Source of the DNA: Oscillospiraceae bacterium
GTDB taxonomy: Bacteria > Bacillota > Clostridia > Oscillospirales > Oscillospiraceae
NCBI GenBank assembly: GCA_024404215.1
Contig: JAKSQI010000048.1
Coordinates: forward strand, 1-10,207
DNA: 10,207 nt
Direction: 5' to 3'
Part shown: one piece after another, positions 1 to 6,156 of the stretch
Layout of the letters: the number at the start of each line of letters is the position of its first letter
How positions within the stretch are numbered: position 1 is the stretch's first letter
Notes under the pieces: model-generated
Database searches by the model: none
Seen by the model: the letters and a program-made list of their open reading frames with translations, nothing else
Told to the model about the DNA's origin: nothing
Translations under genes and position numbers: made by a program

Positions 1-599
1 GCTGCAGTAGCGGTATCTGCTTCGTTAAGGGCAAACTCCTCAACAGCCTTGCCGTTCCACATAAAGCCCTTCTGGTGAACGATATCCACAACACCCTTAC
101 CATCACTGCTGGGAATGGTAACGGCACAGATTTTATTGCCGAAGCGTTCGCGAATCTGGTAAATAATCTTGTTGCAGTTGGTGTTCTCTTCATCAATTTT
201 GGAAATGTAGAACATGAAGGGAACCTTGGCACCGCGCAGACGTTTAAAGGCGCGCTCAGTACCGACAGTAATACCATCCTTGGCGGTAACAACAACAACG
301 GCAAAATCAGCTGCAGCCAAAGCAGTCATAACATCGCCGGCGAAATCAAAGAAGCCCGGAGTATCAATAATGTTAATTTTGTGATTATCGTAAATGACAG
401 GTGCTACTGAGGTGGAAATAGAAATCTTGCGCTTGATTTCTTCAGGGTCGTAGTCACAAACCGTGTTACCGTCGGCAACTTTACCCTGACGATCAATAGC
501 GCCTGTAATATAAAGCATGCTTTCTGCCAAAGAGGTTTTGCCGCTGGAACCGTGCCCAATCAGAATGACGTTTCTGATTTTATCTGTGGTATAACTCAT
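1..599 (-). CDS. Elongation factor G-like translational GTPase, N-terminal part (cut by window edge)
   Basis: This is the GTPase (G) domain of a second-type EF-G-like protein; 199 residues are visible and the family is usually near 690, so the rest lies beyond base 1. Residues 15-22 (GHGSSGKT) are the P-loop, T62/T63 lie in switch I, DTPGF (79-83) is G3 and SKID (133-136) stands where NKxD is expected. Conventional EF-G has AHIDAGKT and DTPGH; the GHG[S/G]SGKT form and the stretch DYDPEEIKRKISIS (49-62) mark the EF-G-like family common in Clostridia, not the fusA in str operons. The ATG at 597-599 follows an AGAGGA ribosome site (610-616). The gene has its own promoter (656-684) and is not next to rpsL, rpsG or tuf here, which fits the paralogue reading. 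Its cellular role is not established; ribosome binding is inferred from the family. Confidence 0.9.
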   Translation of the reverse strand, partial: MSYTTDKIRNVILIGHGSSGKTSLAESMLYITGAIDRQGKVADGNTVCDYDPEEIKRKISISTSVAPVIYDNHKINIIDTPGFFDFAGDVMTALAAADFAVVVVTAKDGITVGTERAFKRLRGAKVPFMFYISKIDEENTNCNKIIYQIRERFGNKICAVTIPSSDGKGVVDIVHQKGFMWNGKAVEEFALNEADTATA

Positions 600-628
600 A
601 ATTAACTGGTCCTCTCTATTTAAGATGC

Positions 629-652
629 GCATATTGGCTTACACCAATATGC
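629..652 (-). promoter_or_regulatory. Stem-loop at predicted 5' end of the EF-G-like mRNA
   Basis: A perfect 9-bp inverted repeat, GCATATTGG (629-637) with CCAATATGC (644-652), encloses a 6-base loop. The predicted transcription start, about 7 bases past the -10 box, falls near 649-650, so the RNA would begin at or within this stem. It lies some 13 bases ahead of the ribosome site, leaving that site free. A 5'-terminal hairpin of this kind can protect an mRNA from decay; that role is inferred. Read on the plus strand it is followed by a T-rich run, but no plus-strand gene ends here. Confidence 0.5.
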
Positions 653-655
653 TTT

Positions 656-684
656 ATTTTACACCCTTTTGAATAGTCTTTCAA
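656..684 (-). promoter_or_regulatory. Sigma-A-type promoter for the EF-G-like gene
   Basis: On the minus strand the -35 box TTGAAA (684-679) is followed by a 17-base spacer and the -10 box TAAAAT (661-656). The predicted start near 650 gives a leader of about 50 bases. Five of six bases match consensus in each box and the spacing is ideal. Confidence 0.7.
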
Positions 685-736
685 TCCGTCATATTTGCTA
701 ATAATAGAATACTATATTTGTTTAACATGACGAATC

Positions 737-766
737 AAAAACAGGACTGCTGTGCAGTCCTGTTTT
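737..766 (-). terminator. Rho-independent terminator of the upp-uraA operon
   Basis: Inverted repeat ACAGGACTGC (741-750) / GCAGTCCTGT (754-763) with a 3-base loop, extended by A/T pairs to 13 bp. On the minus strand it is followed by a run of five T residues (741-737), the classic intrinsic terminator form. It begins 23 bases past the uraA stop codon. Confidence 0.9.
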
Positions 767-788
767 AAGAATTCTGATTATGATTTGC

Positions 789-2225
789 TTATTCAGCCGG
801 CTTGTCCAAATCTACTTCAGCCATGGTTTTTGCATGCTCTGACAAGTAGGAGGCTTCGTCGTTTTCCATTTTGCCGTTGTTGACGACAAGGTTTGTGATG
901 ATACCAACAATCAAGGCAACAGCAAGAGAGGTAATGGAAAGGATAGAGCCGCCGGTTATGCTGTTAGAACCAAATTCCAGAGTCAAACCTCCGATACCAC
1001 ACACCAAAATGGCACTGACAACAAAGAGGTTCTTATTATCGCCAAGATTGACATGATGCAGCATCTGAAGACCGCTGACAGCGATAAAGCCGTAAAGAGC
1101 CACGCAGGCGCCACCCATGACACACTTGGGAATAGAGTTTATAACAGCTACAAAGGGGCTGAAGAAGGACAAAAGCATGCAGCCCACACCGGCAAGAACA
1201 ATGGTAGAAATAGCAGCATTACCGGTAATGGCAACACAACCAATGGCTTCACCGTAGGTGGTGTTGGCAGCACCGCCAAAGAAGCCGCCGACAATGGAAC
1301 CAAGGCCATCTCCCATCAAGGTCTTATCCAGGCCGGGGTTGGTAATAAGGTCACGGTTAATAATGTTGGACAGGTTCTTATGGTCTGCGATATGCTGGGC
1401 CAGCTCAACGACACCGATTGGTACATAAATAAGTGCGATGTTGGCGACAGCAGCAGCATCTAAAGTATAAGTGCCATTGGTCTGAATGGCCTTAAGGAAG
1501 AAAAACTTGGGATAATCAATAATGGAACGAATGGTAAAGGTACCGAAGGTATCAATAAAGGGCTGGAAGCTCAGCATTTTCAGCCCCTCACAGCCGGTAG
1601 CGATACCAATCAAGGTGAAAATCAGAGCTAAGGCATAACCGGCACCAATGCCAAAAATGAAAGGAATCAGTTTTACGGTTTTACTGCCCTTAACGGAGGC
1701 CAAAACGATTACCAGGAAGGTTACCACGCCAACCAAAATAGTGAGCAAGCTGTAGGTATCGCCGCCGTTGGTGGACATCCAGCTGGTTGCAGTACCGGAG
1801 AGGGACAAACCGATAATTGTTACGATTGGACCTGTAATAACAGCAGGCATCAGCTTATTAACCCAGGCAGAACCAACGCCCTTGATAATCAGAGCAATGA
1901 TGACATAGACAAGACCGGCAAAAGCGATACCAATCAGCATGCCCCAGTAGCCATAGTTCTGACCGATGGAGGCAGCATATGCGCCCAAAAAAGTAAAGGA
2001 GCTTCCCAAGAAAACAGGACTGCGATGACGGGTGCAGAGAATGTAAATCAGTGTTCCGATACCGGCACCAAACAAGGCTGCAGCAGGGTCTGCAGGCAGA
2101 CCATAGGCCGTTACAATCATGGGAACTAACAAAGTAGCGGCCATGATAGCAATCATTTGCTGGAAAGCAAACACTACATTCTTTTTAAACGGTGGCTTAT
2201 CGTGGATGTCATAAATCAGTTTCAT
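789..2225 (-). CDS. uraA: Uracil permease, NCS2 family (UraA/PyrP-like)
   Basis: Proton-coupled nucleobase transporter of the inner membrane; 478 residues of mostly hydrophobic helices, a normal NCS2 length. Recognisable landmarks are the LGSSF loop of helix 3 (residues 73-77), the helix 8 motif AQHIADHKNL (276-285), and NTTYGEAIG in helix 10 (321-329), whose Glu326 matches the second substrate-binding Glu of E. coli UraA and favours uracil over purines. The first of the two, Glu241 in E. coli UraA, aligns with Gln277 here, an unusual replacement. The tail (about 450-478) is acidic and cytoplasmic. The ATG at 2223-2225 has a strong AAGGAG site (2234-2239). It lies 53 bases downstream of upp with no terminator between, so the pair form an operon that imports a base and converts it to its nucleotide. 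Uracil is the likely substrate; a related pyrimidine or xanthine is possible. Confidence 0.9.
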   Translation of the reverse strand: MKLIYDIHDKPPFKKNVVFAFQQMIAIMAATLLVPMIVTAYGLPADPAAALFGAGIGTLIYILCTRHRSPVFLGSSFTFLGAYAASIGQNYGYWGMLIGIAFAGLVYVIIALIIKGVGSAWVNKLMPAVITGPIVTIIGLSLSGTATSWMSTNGGDTYSLLTILVGVVTFLVIVLASVKGSKTVKLIPFIFGIGAGYALALIFTLIGIATGCEGLKMLSFQPFIDTFGTFTIRSIIDYPKFFFLKAIQTNGTYTLDAAAVANIALIYVPIGVVELAQHIADHKNLSNIINRDLITNPGLDKTLMGDGLGSIVGGFFGGAANTTYGEAIGCVAITGNAAISTIVLAGVGCMLLSFFSPFVAVINSIPKCVMGGACVALYGFIAVSGLQMLHHVNLGDNKNLFVVSAILVCGIGGLTLEFGSNSITGGSILSITSLAVALIVGIITNLVVNNGKMENDEASYLSEHAKTMAEVDLDKPAE

Positions 2226-2278
2226 CTTTCAATCTCCTTGTCTGATATTATTCAAAGCAGCTTGGCTGTAATGAATTC

Positions 2279-2938
2279 TTAATGAGCGGGCTTATAGCTT
2301 ACTGTGCCGCAAACACGGTCACCGGCATCCCCTGCCGCATCCAAAATATAGCCCTTTTCATTCAAGGGGCGGTCAGAATAGCGGGCTGCATAAACCTTGA
2401 CATCCGGATGCTTTTGATACAAAAGCTCAAGACCTTGTCGCGCAGCAAAAATACACATGAGTTTAATCCGTTTGCAGCCGGCTTTTTTTAATAGGTCAAC
2501 GGCAGCCACGGCACTGACCCCTGTAGCTAACGCAGGGTCCACAACAATTACCTGACCATCGGCTGCATCTACCGGAAGCTTAAAATAATACTGTCGTGCT
2601 TCCAAGGTTTCTTCATCCCGATAGAGACCCACATGACCCACCTTGCAGGTAGGGCAAAGGCTGCGCAAACCATCTACCATTCCCAAACCGGCACGCAGAA
2701 TGGGAACGATGGTAAAATCCTCAGCCAAAACCGGGGTGGTAATGGTTTCCAGCGGAGCTTGAACACTTACCATTTTCAGGTTAAGATCCTTTAAAGCTTC
2801 ATAGCCCATTAAAGTAGCTAATTCACTGACAAGCTCACAGAACTCTTTTGAGCCGGTATTAACATCACAAAGATGTGAAACCTTATGCTGAATCAAGGGG
2901 TGATCAAATACATGAAGAGATTCTTTAAATTCTTGCAT
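2279..2938 (-). CDS. upp: Uracil phosphoribosyltransferase, divergent
   Basis: Converts uracil and PRPP to UMP and pyrophosphate in the cytoplasm (pyrimidine salvage). The 219-residue product starts with the typical FDHPLIQHK (11-19) and carries PILRAGLGMVDG (79-90), KVGHVGLYRDEET (99-111), the PRPP-binding loop DPALATGVSA (134-143) and GDAGDR (203-208). It departs from the family norm in two places: the PRPP loop is usually DPMLATGGSA, and the uracil-contact segment, usually YIVPGLGDAGD, reads YILDAAGDAGD. The C-terminus has about ten more residues than the usual 208-209. The ATG at 2936-2938 follows a GAAGGTAGG site (2943-2951). A promoter lies at 2970-2998, giving a leader of only about 25 bases, too short for a PyrR attenuator. 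First gene of the upp-uraA operon. The family is certain; strict uracil specificity is not. Confidence 0.93.
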   Translation of the reverse strand: MQEFKESLHVFDHPLIQHKVSHLCDVNTGSKEFCELVSELATLMGYEALKDLNLKMVSVQAPLETITTPVLAEDFTIVPILRAGLGMVDGLRSLCPTCKVGHVGLYRDEETLEARQYYFKLPVDAADGQVIVVDPALATGVSAVAAVDLLKKAGCKRIKLMCIFAARQGLELLYQKHPDVKVYAARYSDRPLNEKGYILDAAGDAGDRVCGTVSYKPAH

Positions 2939-2955
2939 GGAGCCTACCTTCTTTC

Positions 2956-2965
2956 ACGAATTCGT
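2956..2965. repeat. Perfect 10-bp palindrome at the upp transcription start
   Basis: ACGAATTCGT is its own reverse complement and spans the predicted start site (about 2963) of the upp transcript. A repressor bound here would block the promoter, but a 10-bp palindrome can also occur by chance and no partner copy was seen at the other promoters of this window. Confidence 0.25.
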
Positions 2966-2969
2966 CAAA

Positions 2970-2998
2970 ATCTTACCACTTGATGATATCCATTGCAA
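2970..2998 (-). promoter_or_regulatory. Sigma-A-type promoter of upp-uraA
   Basis: On the minus strand TTGCAA (2998-2993), a 17-base spacer and TAAGAT (2975-2970). The start is predicted near 2963, about 25 bases before the upp ATG. It faces away from the DUF523 promoter at 3030-3058, with about 30 bases between the two -35 boxes; that gap holds a small CAGC/GCTG dyad (3003-3019). Confidence 0.7.
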
Positions 2999-3029
2999 GA
3001 AGCAGCACTAAAAAAGCTGATGCCTTTTC

Positions 3030-3058
3030 TTGTTTTTTCGTAAGAAATCTGCTATGCT
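3030..3058 (+). promoter_or_regulatory. Promoter of the DUF523 gene
   Basis: TTGTTT (3030-3035), a 17-base spacer and TATGCT (3053-3058). The start is predicted near 3065, just ahead of the ribosome site, so the leader would be about 16 bases. This also argues against a longer reading of the gene from the TTG at 3030, which would put the start codon inside the -35 box. Confidence 0.55.
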
Positions 3059-3080
3059 CCTAAGATGTGAGGTGTTAAAG

Positions 3081-3518
3081 ATGTCAGTTATTCTTGTAAG
3101 CGCCTGTTTAGTGGGATGTTCCTGCCGATACAAGGGCGACGGATGTGAAAATGCGTTGGTCATCGACCTGGCACGAGACCATGTGTTAGTTCCGGTTTGT
3201 CCGGAACAGCTGGGGGGGCTCCCTACCCCGCGTAATCCTTCCGAGCGGATTGGTGACCGTGTTGTTATGAACAACGGAAGGGATGTGACAGAGGCTTACC
3301 ATAAGGGGGCAGCGGAAGCGCTGCGCATTGCTAAACTGGTTGGTGCAGAAACGGCCGTGCTGAAAGCAAAAAGTCCATCCTGCGGCAACCGCATGATATA
3401 CGATGGTTCCTTCAGCGGAAATCTTATACCCGGCGCCGGGGTAACGGCGGCACTGTTTAAGGAAAATGGAATACGGGTTTTGTCCGAGGTTGATTTGGAA
3501 CAAGGACTTTTCCCCTAA
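3081..3518 (+). CDS. DUF523 family protein, TudS (2-thiouracil desulfurase)-like
   Basis: A 145-residue cytoplasmic protein of the DUF523 family (YbbK-like). It carries the family's three marker segments, each with a cysteine: SACLVG near the start (Cys9), PVCPEQLGGLPTPR (38-51, Cys40) and KSPSCGN (97-103, Cys101). In the characterised member TudS, three cysteines at comparable places hold a [4Fe-4S] cluster that removes sulfur from 2-thiouracil, so an Fe-S cluster is a fair inference here. Extra cysteines lie at 13, 15 and 22 near the N-terminus. The ATG at 3081 is chosen because GTGAGGTG (3067-3074) lies at ideal spacing and because an upstream TTG start would overlap the promoter. It is divergent from the uracil salvage operon upp-uraA, which is suggestive for a pyrimidine substrate. 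DUF523 is a wide family, however, and most members have no known substrate. A strong terminator follows directly. Confidence 0.85.
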   Translation: MSVILVSACLVGCSCRYKGDGCENALVIDLARDHVLVPVCPEQLGGLPTPRNPSERIGDRVVMNNGRDVTEAYHKGAAEALRIAKLVGAETAVLKAKSPSCGNRMIYDGSFSGNLIPGAGVTAALFKENGIRVLSEVDLEQGLFP

Positions 3519-3521
3519 AAG

Positions 3522-3558
3522 CAGCACCTGGCTGATTATACAGCCAGGTGCTGTTTTT
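3522..3558. terminator. Bidirectional rho-independent terminator
   Basis: A perfect 13-bp stem, CAGCACCTGGCTG (3522-3534) with its complement at 3541-3553, and a 6-base loop. On the plus strand five T residues follow (3554-3558), ending the DUF523 transcript four bases past its stop. On the minus strand a short TTTT (3520-3517) follows, ending the transcript of the pseudo-ATPase gene. The stop of the out-of-frame segment of that gene (3557-3559) lies right at this hairpin, as expected of the true gene end. Confidence 0.9.
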
Positions 3559-3748
3559 AAACGATTTGACTCAATAGGAAAACAATCAGTTCCATGACCA
3601 GCATATACTCGCACAGGCTGGTAGGACTTACCGAAGCAGAAGAACCGGTCCGGCACATGACGAACATAATCAGCATGCCCAGAATTCCGGAAATCAAGGA
3701 AAACAGGGTGTTAATTCTAGCTATGACGCGTAAACGACGGGCGCTTTT
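3557..3748 (-). pseudogene. Out-of-frame C-terminal segment of the P1B-ATPase-like gene
   Basis: These 63 codons continue the gene ending at 3717 but in a different frame. They encode a basic lead-in (KSARRLRVIARIN) and two hydrophobic helices (about residues 13-31 and 46-63), which match the order expected for the last two helices of a P-type ATPase: a basic stretch after the soluble domain, helix 5, then a Ser-Pro turn and helix 6. Skipping one base near 3749 joins NLQ of the main frame to KSARRL. The main frame instead continues for only ten more residues and stops, leaving about 160 bases before the terminator. The intact product would be about 841 residues. No start codon with a ribosome site precedes this segment, so independent translation is unlikely. 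Causes: a real one-base insertion in the GGAAAAG run, an assembly error, or recoding, in that rough order without proof. Confidence 0.7.
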
Positions 3749-6083
3749 CCTGCAGATTCTCTGAAACCTCATATGCATCCTTAAAGGGCATTGGCTCAAT
3801 ATCATCTGCCGGAATCTGCAGCTTTTGCTGTATCATCAAAGGTGAAATGTTAAAGTCACGACCGGCAGCAAAGAGCTTTAAATGGCCGTGCAGCATGGCC
3901 AAAAGTGCGTTTTGAACATTTCGGGTGGGTTTGTACTGAATCATGAAAACACCGGAGAGTTCACCGTTTAAGGATGCAAACATGGCGTTTTTCATATTCA
4001 GGTCTTCGGGAATACGAATACCGTAAAGGTTTAAACAGGCAGAAGTTCCGATTAAAATGTTATCATCCCGTATATAGGCAGAATAACCGCCTTCACAAAC
4101 CTCAAAGCTATCGATGGTCATGTGACTGATGCCTTGGCTATCCATAAATGCAGAGAAGGCTTCGGATATTCCGGAACCGCTTGCCCGAAGAAGGCTTCCC
4201 GTATATCGGATAATTTTTTGGGCCTCTCTGTTATCAAAAATCTTTACGCCGGATATCGCAGCCCCTGCAGGAAACAAATCAGACTCACAAAGACGAATGC
4301 CATCGGCATAGTAGATGATGTCTGCGCCACCCCAGCCGGCTAAAGCAGAACCGGAACGTCTCAGCCGTTTAGCAACAGCTGAAAAAGGAATCGCATAGGC
4401 AGACAGCATGGAGAAAGCAGCGGAGGCCGAAGCAATGGCTGCCAAAGCTCGTATAAAGCTGCAGTCAGAGCCAATGGACCCAAGGAAGGCCAAAAAGAGA
4501 GCCAAAAGGATTAATATGGGAGCCATGGCATGATACGTGCTTTCTGCCACATCCGCTTCCGTTAGATTATTGTAAAAGCCATCGGTTGCCTGTTGAAAGT
4601 GCTGAATCAAGCTAGCATCAATCACTTTATGATAGGACGCCGTATAAACATCAGGGGATTCGGAAGCCGAGGCAGTTTTTAGAGACAGATACATGCCGGC
4701 CAAGAGACGATACTCGCCCCAAAGGGAAAGCGACAGAGCAAAGGAAGAAACCACGCAGAAGGGTGCCGGAGCTGAGGTATCTCCTTTAAAAAGGACAGTA
4801 AAGCAGGAAAGCAGGACGATTAAGGAGGAAAGCAGCAGCAAGGATTCGGCTCCCGGCTGCAGGCGAAGGAGTTGAGCGAAGCCCCGCTGCAGCAAGTCTA
4901 GAGAGAGTGCCATGACCACCAAAAGCAGAACAGCGCTAACTGCTGTCATAAGGAAGCCATTATCAGCTATTCCGGGCAAATACACTCCCCTTTCAAACAA
5001 GAGTGTTATTACCAGCAATAATAATGAAAAGAACAGAGCTGCTCGACTGCGCAGCATAAGGCTATGCCTTTGTTTTGCAAATTCCTGAGAGCGTTGTTCA
5101 TATTCAGGCTCCGGAATGAATTCTTCTTCCTGCGAGATGGCTTCCGGAGCATCCGCCTCGTCCTGCTTGGGACGTAAACGGGAAAACAAACCCTTAAAAA
5201 CTTTTAAACTGCCAATTCCAGATGTTTCCTCTGTTCCGGATTCTAAAGACATTGTATCCTCATAGGTTTCCTGCCAGGTAGTTTCAAACTCCCTTCCCTC
5301 ATCGGATTCTGCGTAGCGGTAATCATCAAAGAAAAGAATTTCCGTGCTTCCATCATCAGCGTGAGTATTTGACATACCTGCTTCAACGGCATTGGGGATG
5401 TTTTTCTCATCAAAGCCAGCTTCCGTCTCCGTTTCATCGTCATCAATCGCAAAGAAACCGAAGGAAAAAGGCTCTGGTGCCGGTGAGGATTCCTGAAGCT
5501 CATGCTGCGATTGCGAAGCTTCTTCGGCAGGCTCCATCGGCAAAGCCTCATCGGCAGAAAGGGAATCTTCCTGCTCAAAAACAGCTTCTTGCTGTTTTTT
5601 TCGGCCCAGGCGAAATAAGGAAAAGAAGGGCGAGTCAACGTTCTCATCGTCCTCTGTTGAGGTCTCAGGCACCTCGGCCGGAACGTTTATCACGTCCGCA
5701 AGGATAGACGGTTCAGCTTCCGTCAAGACTTCATCCGTCAAAGAATTCGATGACAAAAAATCTTCAGAATTATAAGATAAATCTGATTTCTGTTCGGGTG
5801 CCTGGAAGAACGAGACAGAGGAGTTCGACTCTTCCGGCGATTCAGTACCGACAATGGCGAGGTCGTCAGCAAGTTCTTCTTCCGCTTTGGAATCAGACCG
5901 GGTAAAGGATGCAAGCGTGCTATCCCCTTTGGATTCAGCCAGGATGCGCTGAATCTGGGCTTCAAGAATGTCATCGCTGGTTTTACGAGCGCCATCTATA
6001 TAAGCATCGCCCTTGAATTCAGCAAGAATGGATTCAAGAGAGAAGTCGTCCATTTCGTAGTTATTGTCAAAAGTATCAGACAT
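3717..6083 (-). CDS. Degenerate P1B-type ATPase-like membrane protein with long acidic tail
   Basis: I know no named family for this 788-residue product. Numbering starts from the ATG at 6081-6083, chosen for its GGAGG site (6090-6094). Residues 1-340 are rich in Glu, Asp and Ser, with no globular look. Six helices follow (about 347-364, 376-396, 414-432, 441-462, 518-536, 543-565), two more being encoded out of frame (3557-3748). Order, pairing and the conserved Pro566 in helix 6 (ends AIP) follow heavy-metal P1B ATPases. A soluble part after it (about 575-770) keeps an outline of the nucleotide-binding region (GGYSAYIRDDNILIGTSA, 665-682). Catalytic features are gone: DIIYYADG (588-595) stands where DKTGT is expected, FSM replaces CPC, the TGES loop is deleted, TGD is replaced by AAGRD (739-743), and no GDGxND is seen. 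So ATP-driven transport is very unlikely; a scaffold, sensor or partner-binding role is inference. It follows rlmB by 73 bases, probably in the same transcript. Confidence 0.75.
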   Translation of the reverse strand: MSDTFDNNYEMDDFSLESILAEFKGDAYIDGARKTSDDILEAQIQRILAESKGDSTLASFTRSDSKAEEELADDLAIVGTESPEESNSSVSFFQAPEQKSDLSYNSEDFLSSNSLTDEVLTEAEPSILADVINVPAEVPETSTEDDENVDSPFFSLFRLGRKKQQEAVFEQEDSLSADEALPMEPAEEASQSQHELQESSPAPEPFSFGFFAIDDDETETEAGFDEKNIPNAVEAGMSNTHADDGSTEILFFDDYRYAESDEGREFETTWQETYEDTMSLESGTEETSGIGSLKVFKGLFSRLRPKQDEADAPEAISQEEEFIPEPEYEQRSQEFAKQRHSLMLRSRAALFFSLLLLVITLLFERGVYLPGIADNGFLMTAVSAVLLLVVMALSLDLLQRGFAQLLRLQPGAESLLLLSSLIVLLSCFTVLFKGDTSAPAPFCVVSSFALSLSLWGEYRLLAGMYLSLKTASASESPDVYTASYHKVIDASLIQHFQQATDGFYNNLTEADVAESTYHAMAPILILLALFLAFLGSIGSDCSFIRALAAIASASAAFSMLSAYAIPFSAVAKRLRRSGSALAGWGGADIIYYADGIRLCESDLFPAGAAISGVKIFDNREAQKIIRYTGSLLRASGSGISEAFSAFMDSQGISHMTIDSFEVCEGGYSAYIRDDNILIGTSACLNLYGIRIPEDLNMKNAMFASLNGELSGVFMIQYKPTRNVQNALLAMLHGHLKLFAAGRDFNISPLMIQQKLQIPADDIEPMPFKDAYEVSENLQEKRPSFTRHS

Positions 6084-6117
6084 AAGCAGCCTCCACAAAA
6101 AGTGGTAAGTAAGTTAA

Positions 6118-6147
6118 GTTGACCTGCACGAGCACGCGCAGGTCAAC
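6118..6147 (-). terminator. Strong intercistronic hairpin after rlmB (partial terminator or processing site)
   Basis: GTTGACCTGC (6118-6127) pairs with GCAGGTCAAC (6138-6147). In the minus-strand RNA three further inner pairs, one of them G-U, give a 13-bp stem with a 4-base loop. It begins 9 bases past the rlmB stop. The minus strand then reads TTAACTTACTTACC, without a clean T run, so it should terminate poorly. No convincing promoter was found between it and the downstream gene. It may set the relative amounts of the two messages. Confidence 0.5.
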
Positions 6148-6156
6148 CATTCACGT

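Noticed and set aside
4693..5707. Plus-strand and alternative minus-strand open frames across the acidic tail of the pseudo-ATPase
   Set aside because: They are Arg/Ser/Pro-rich or low-complexity, have no ribosome sites, and are explained by the Glu/Ser codon bias of the tail in the other frames.
6084..6098. A start at the TTG at 6096-6098 for the pseudo-ATPase gene
   Set aside because: It would put the GGAGG site inside the coding region; that site is ideally spaced for the ATG at 6081-6083.
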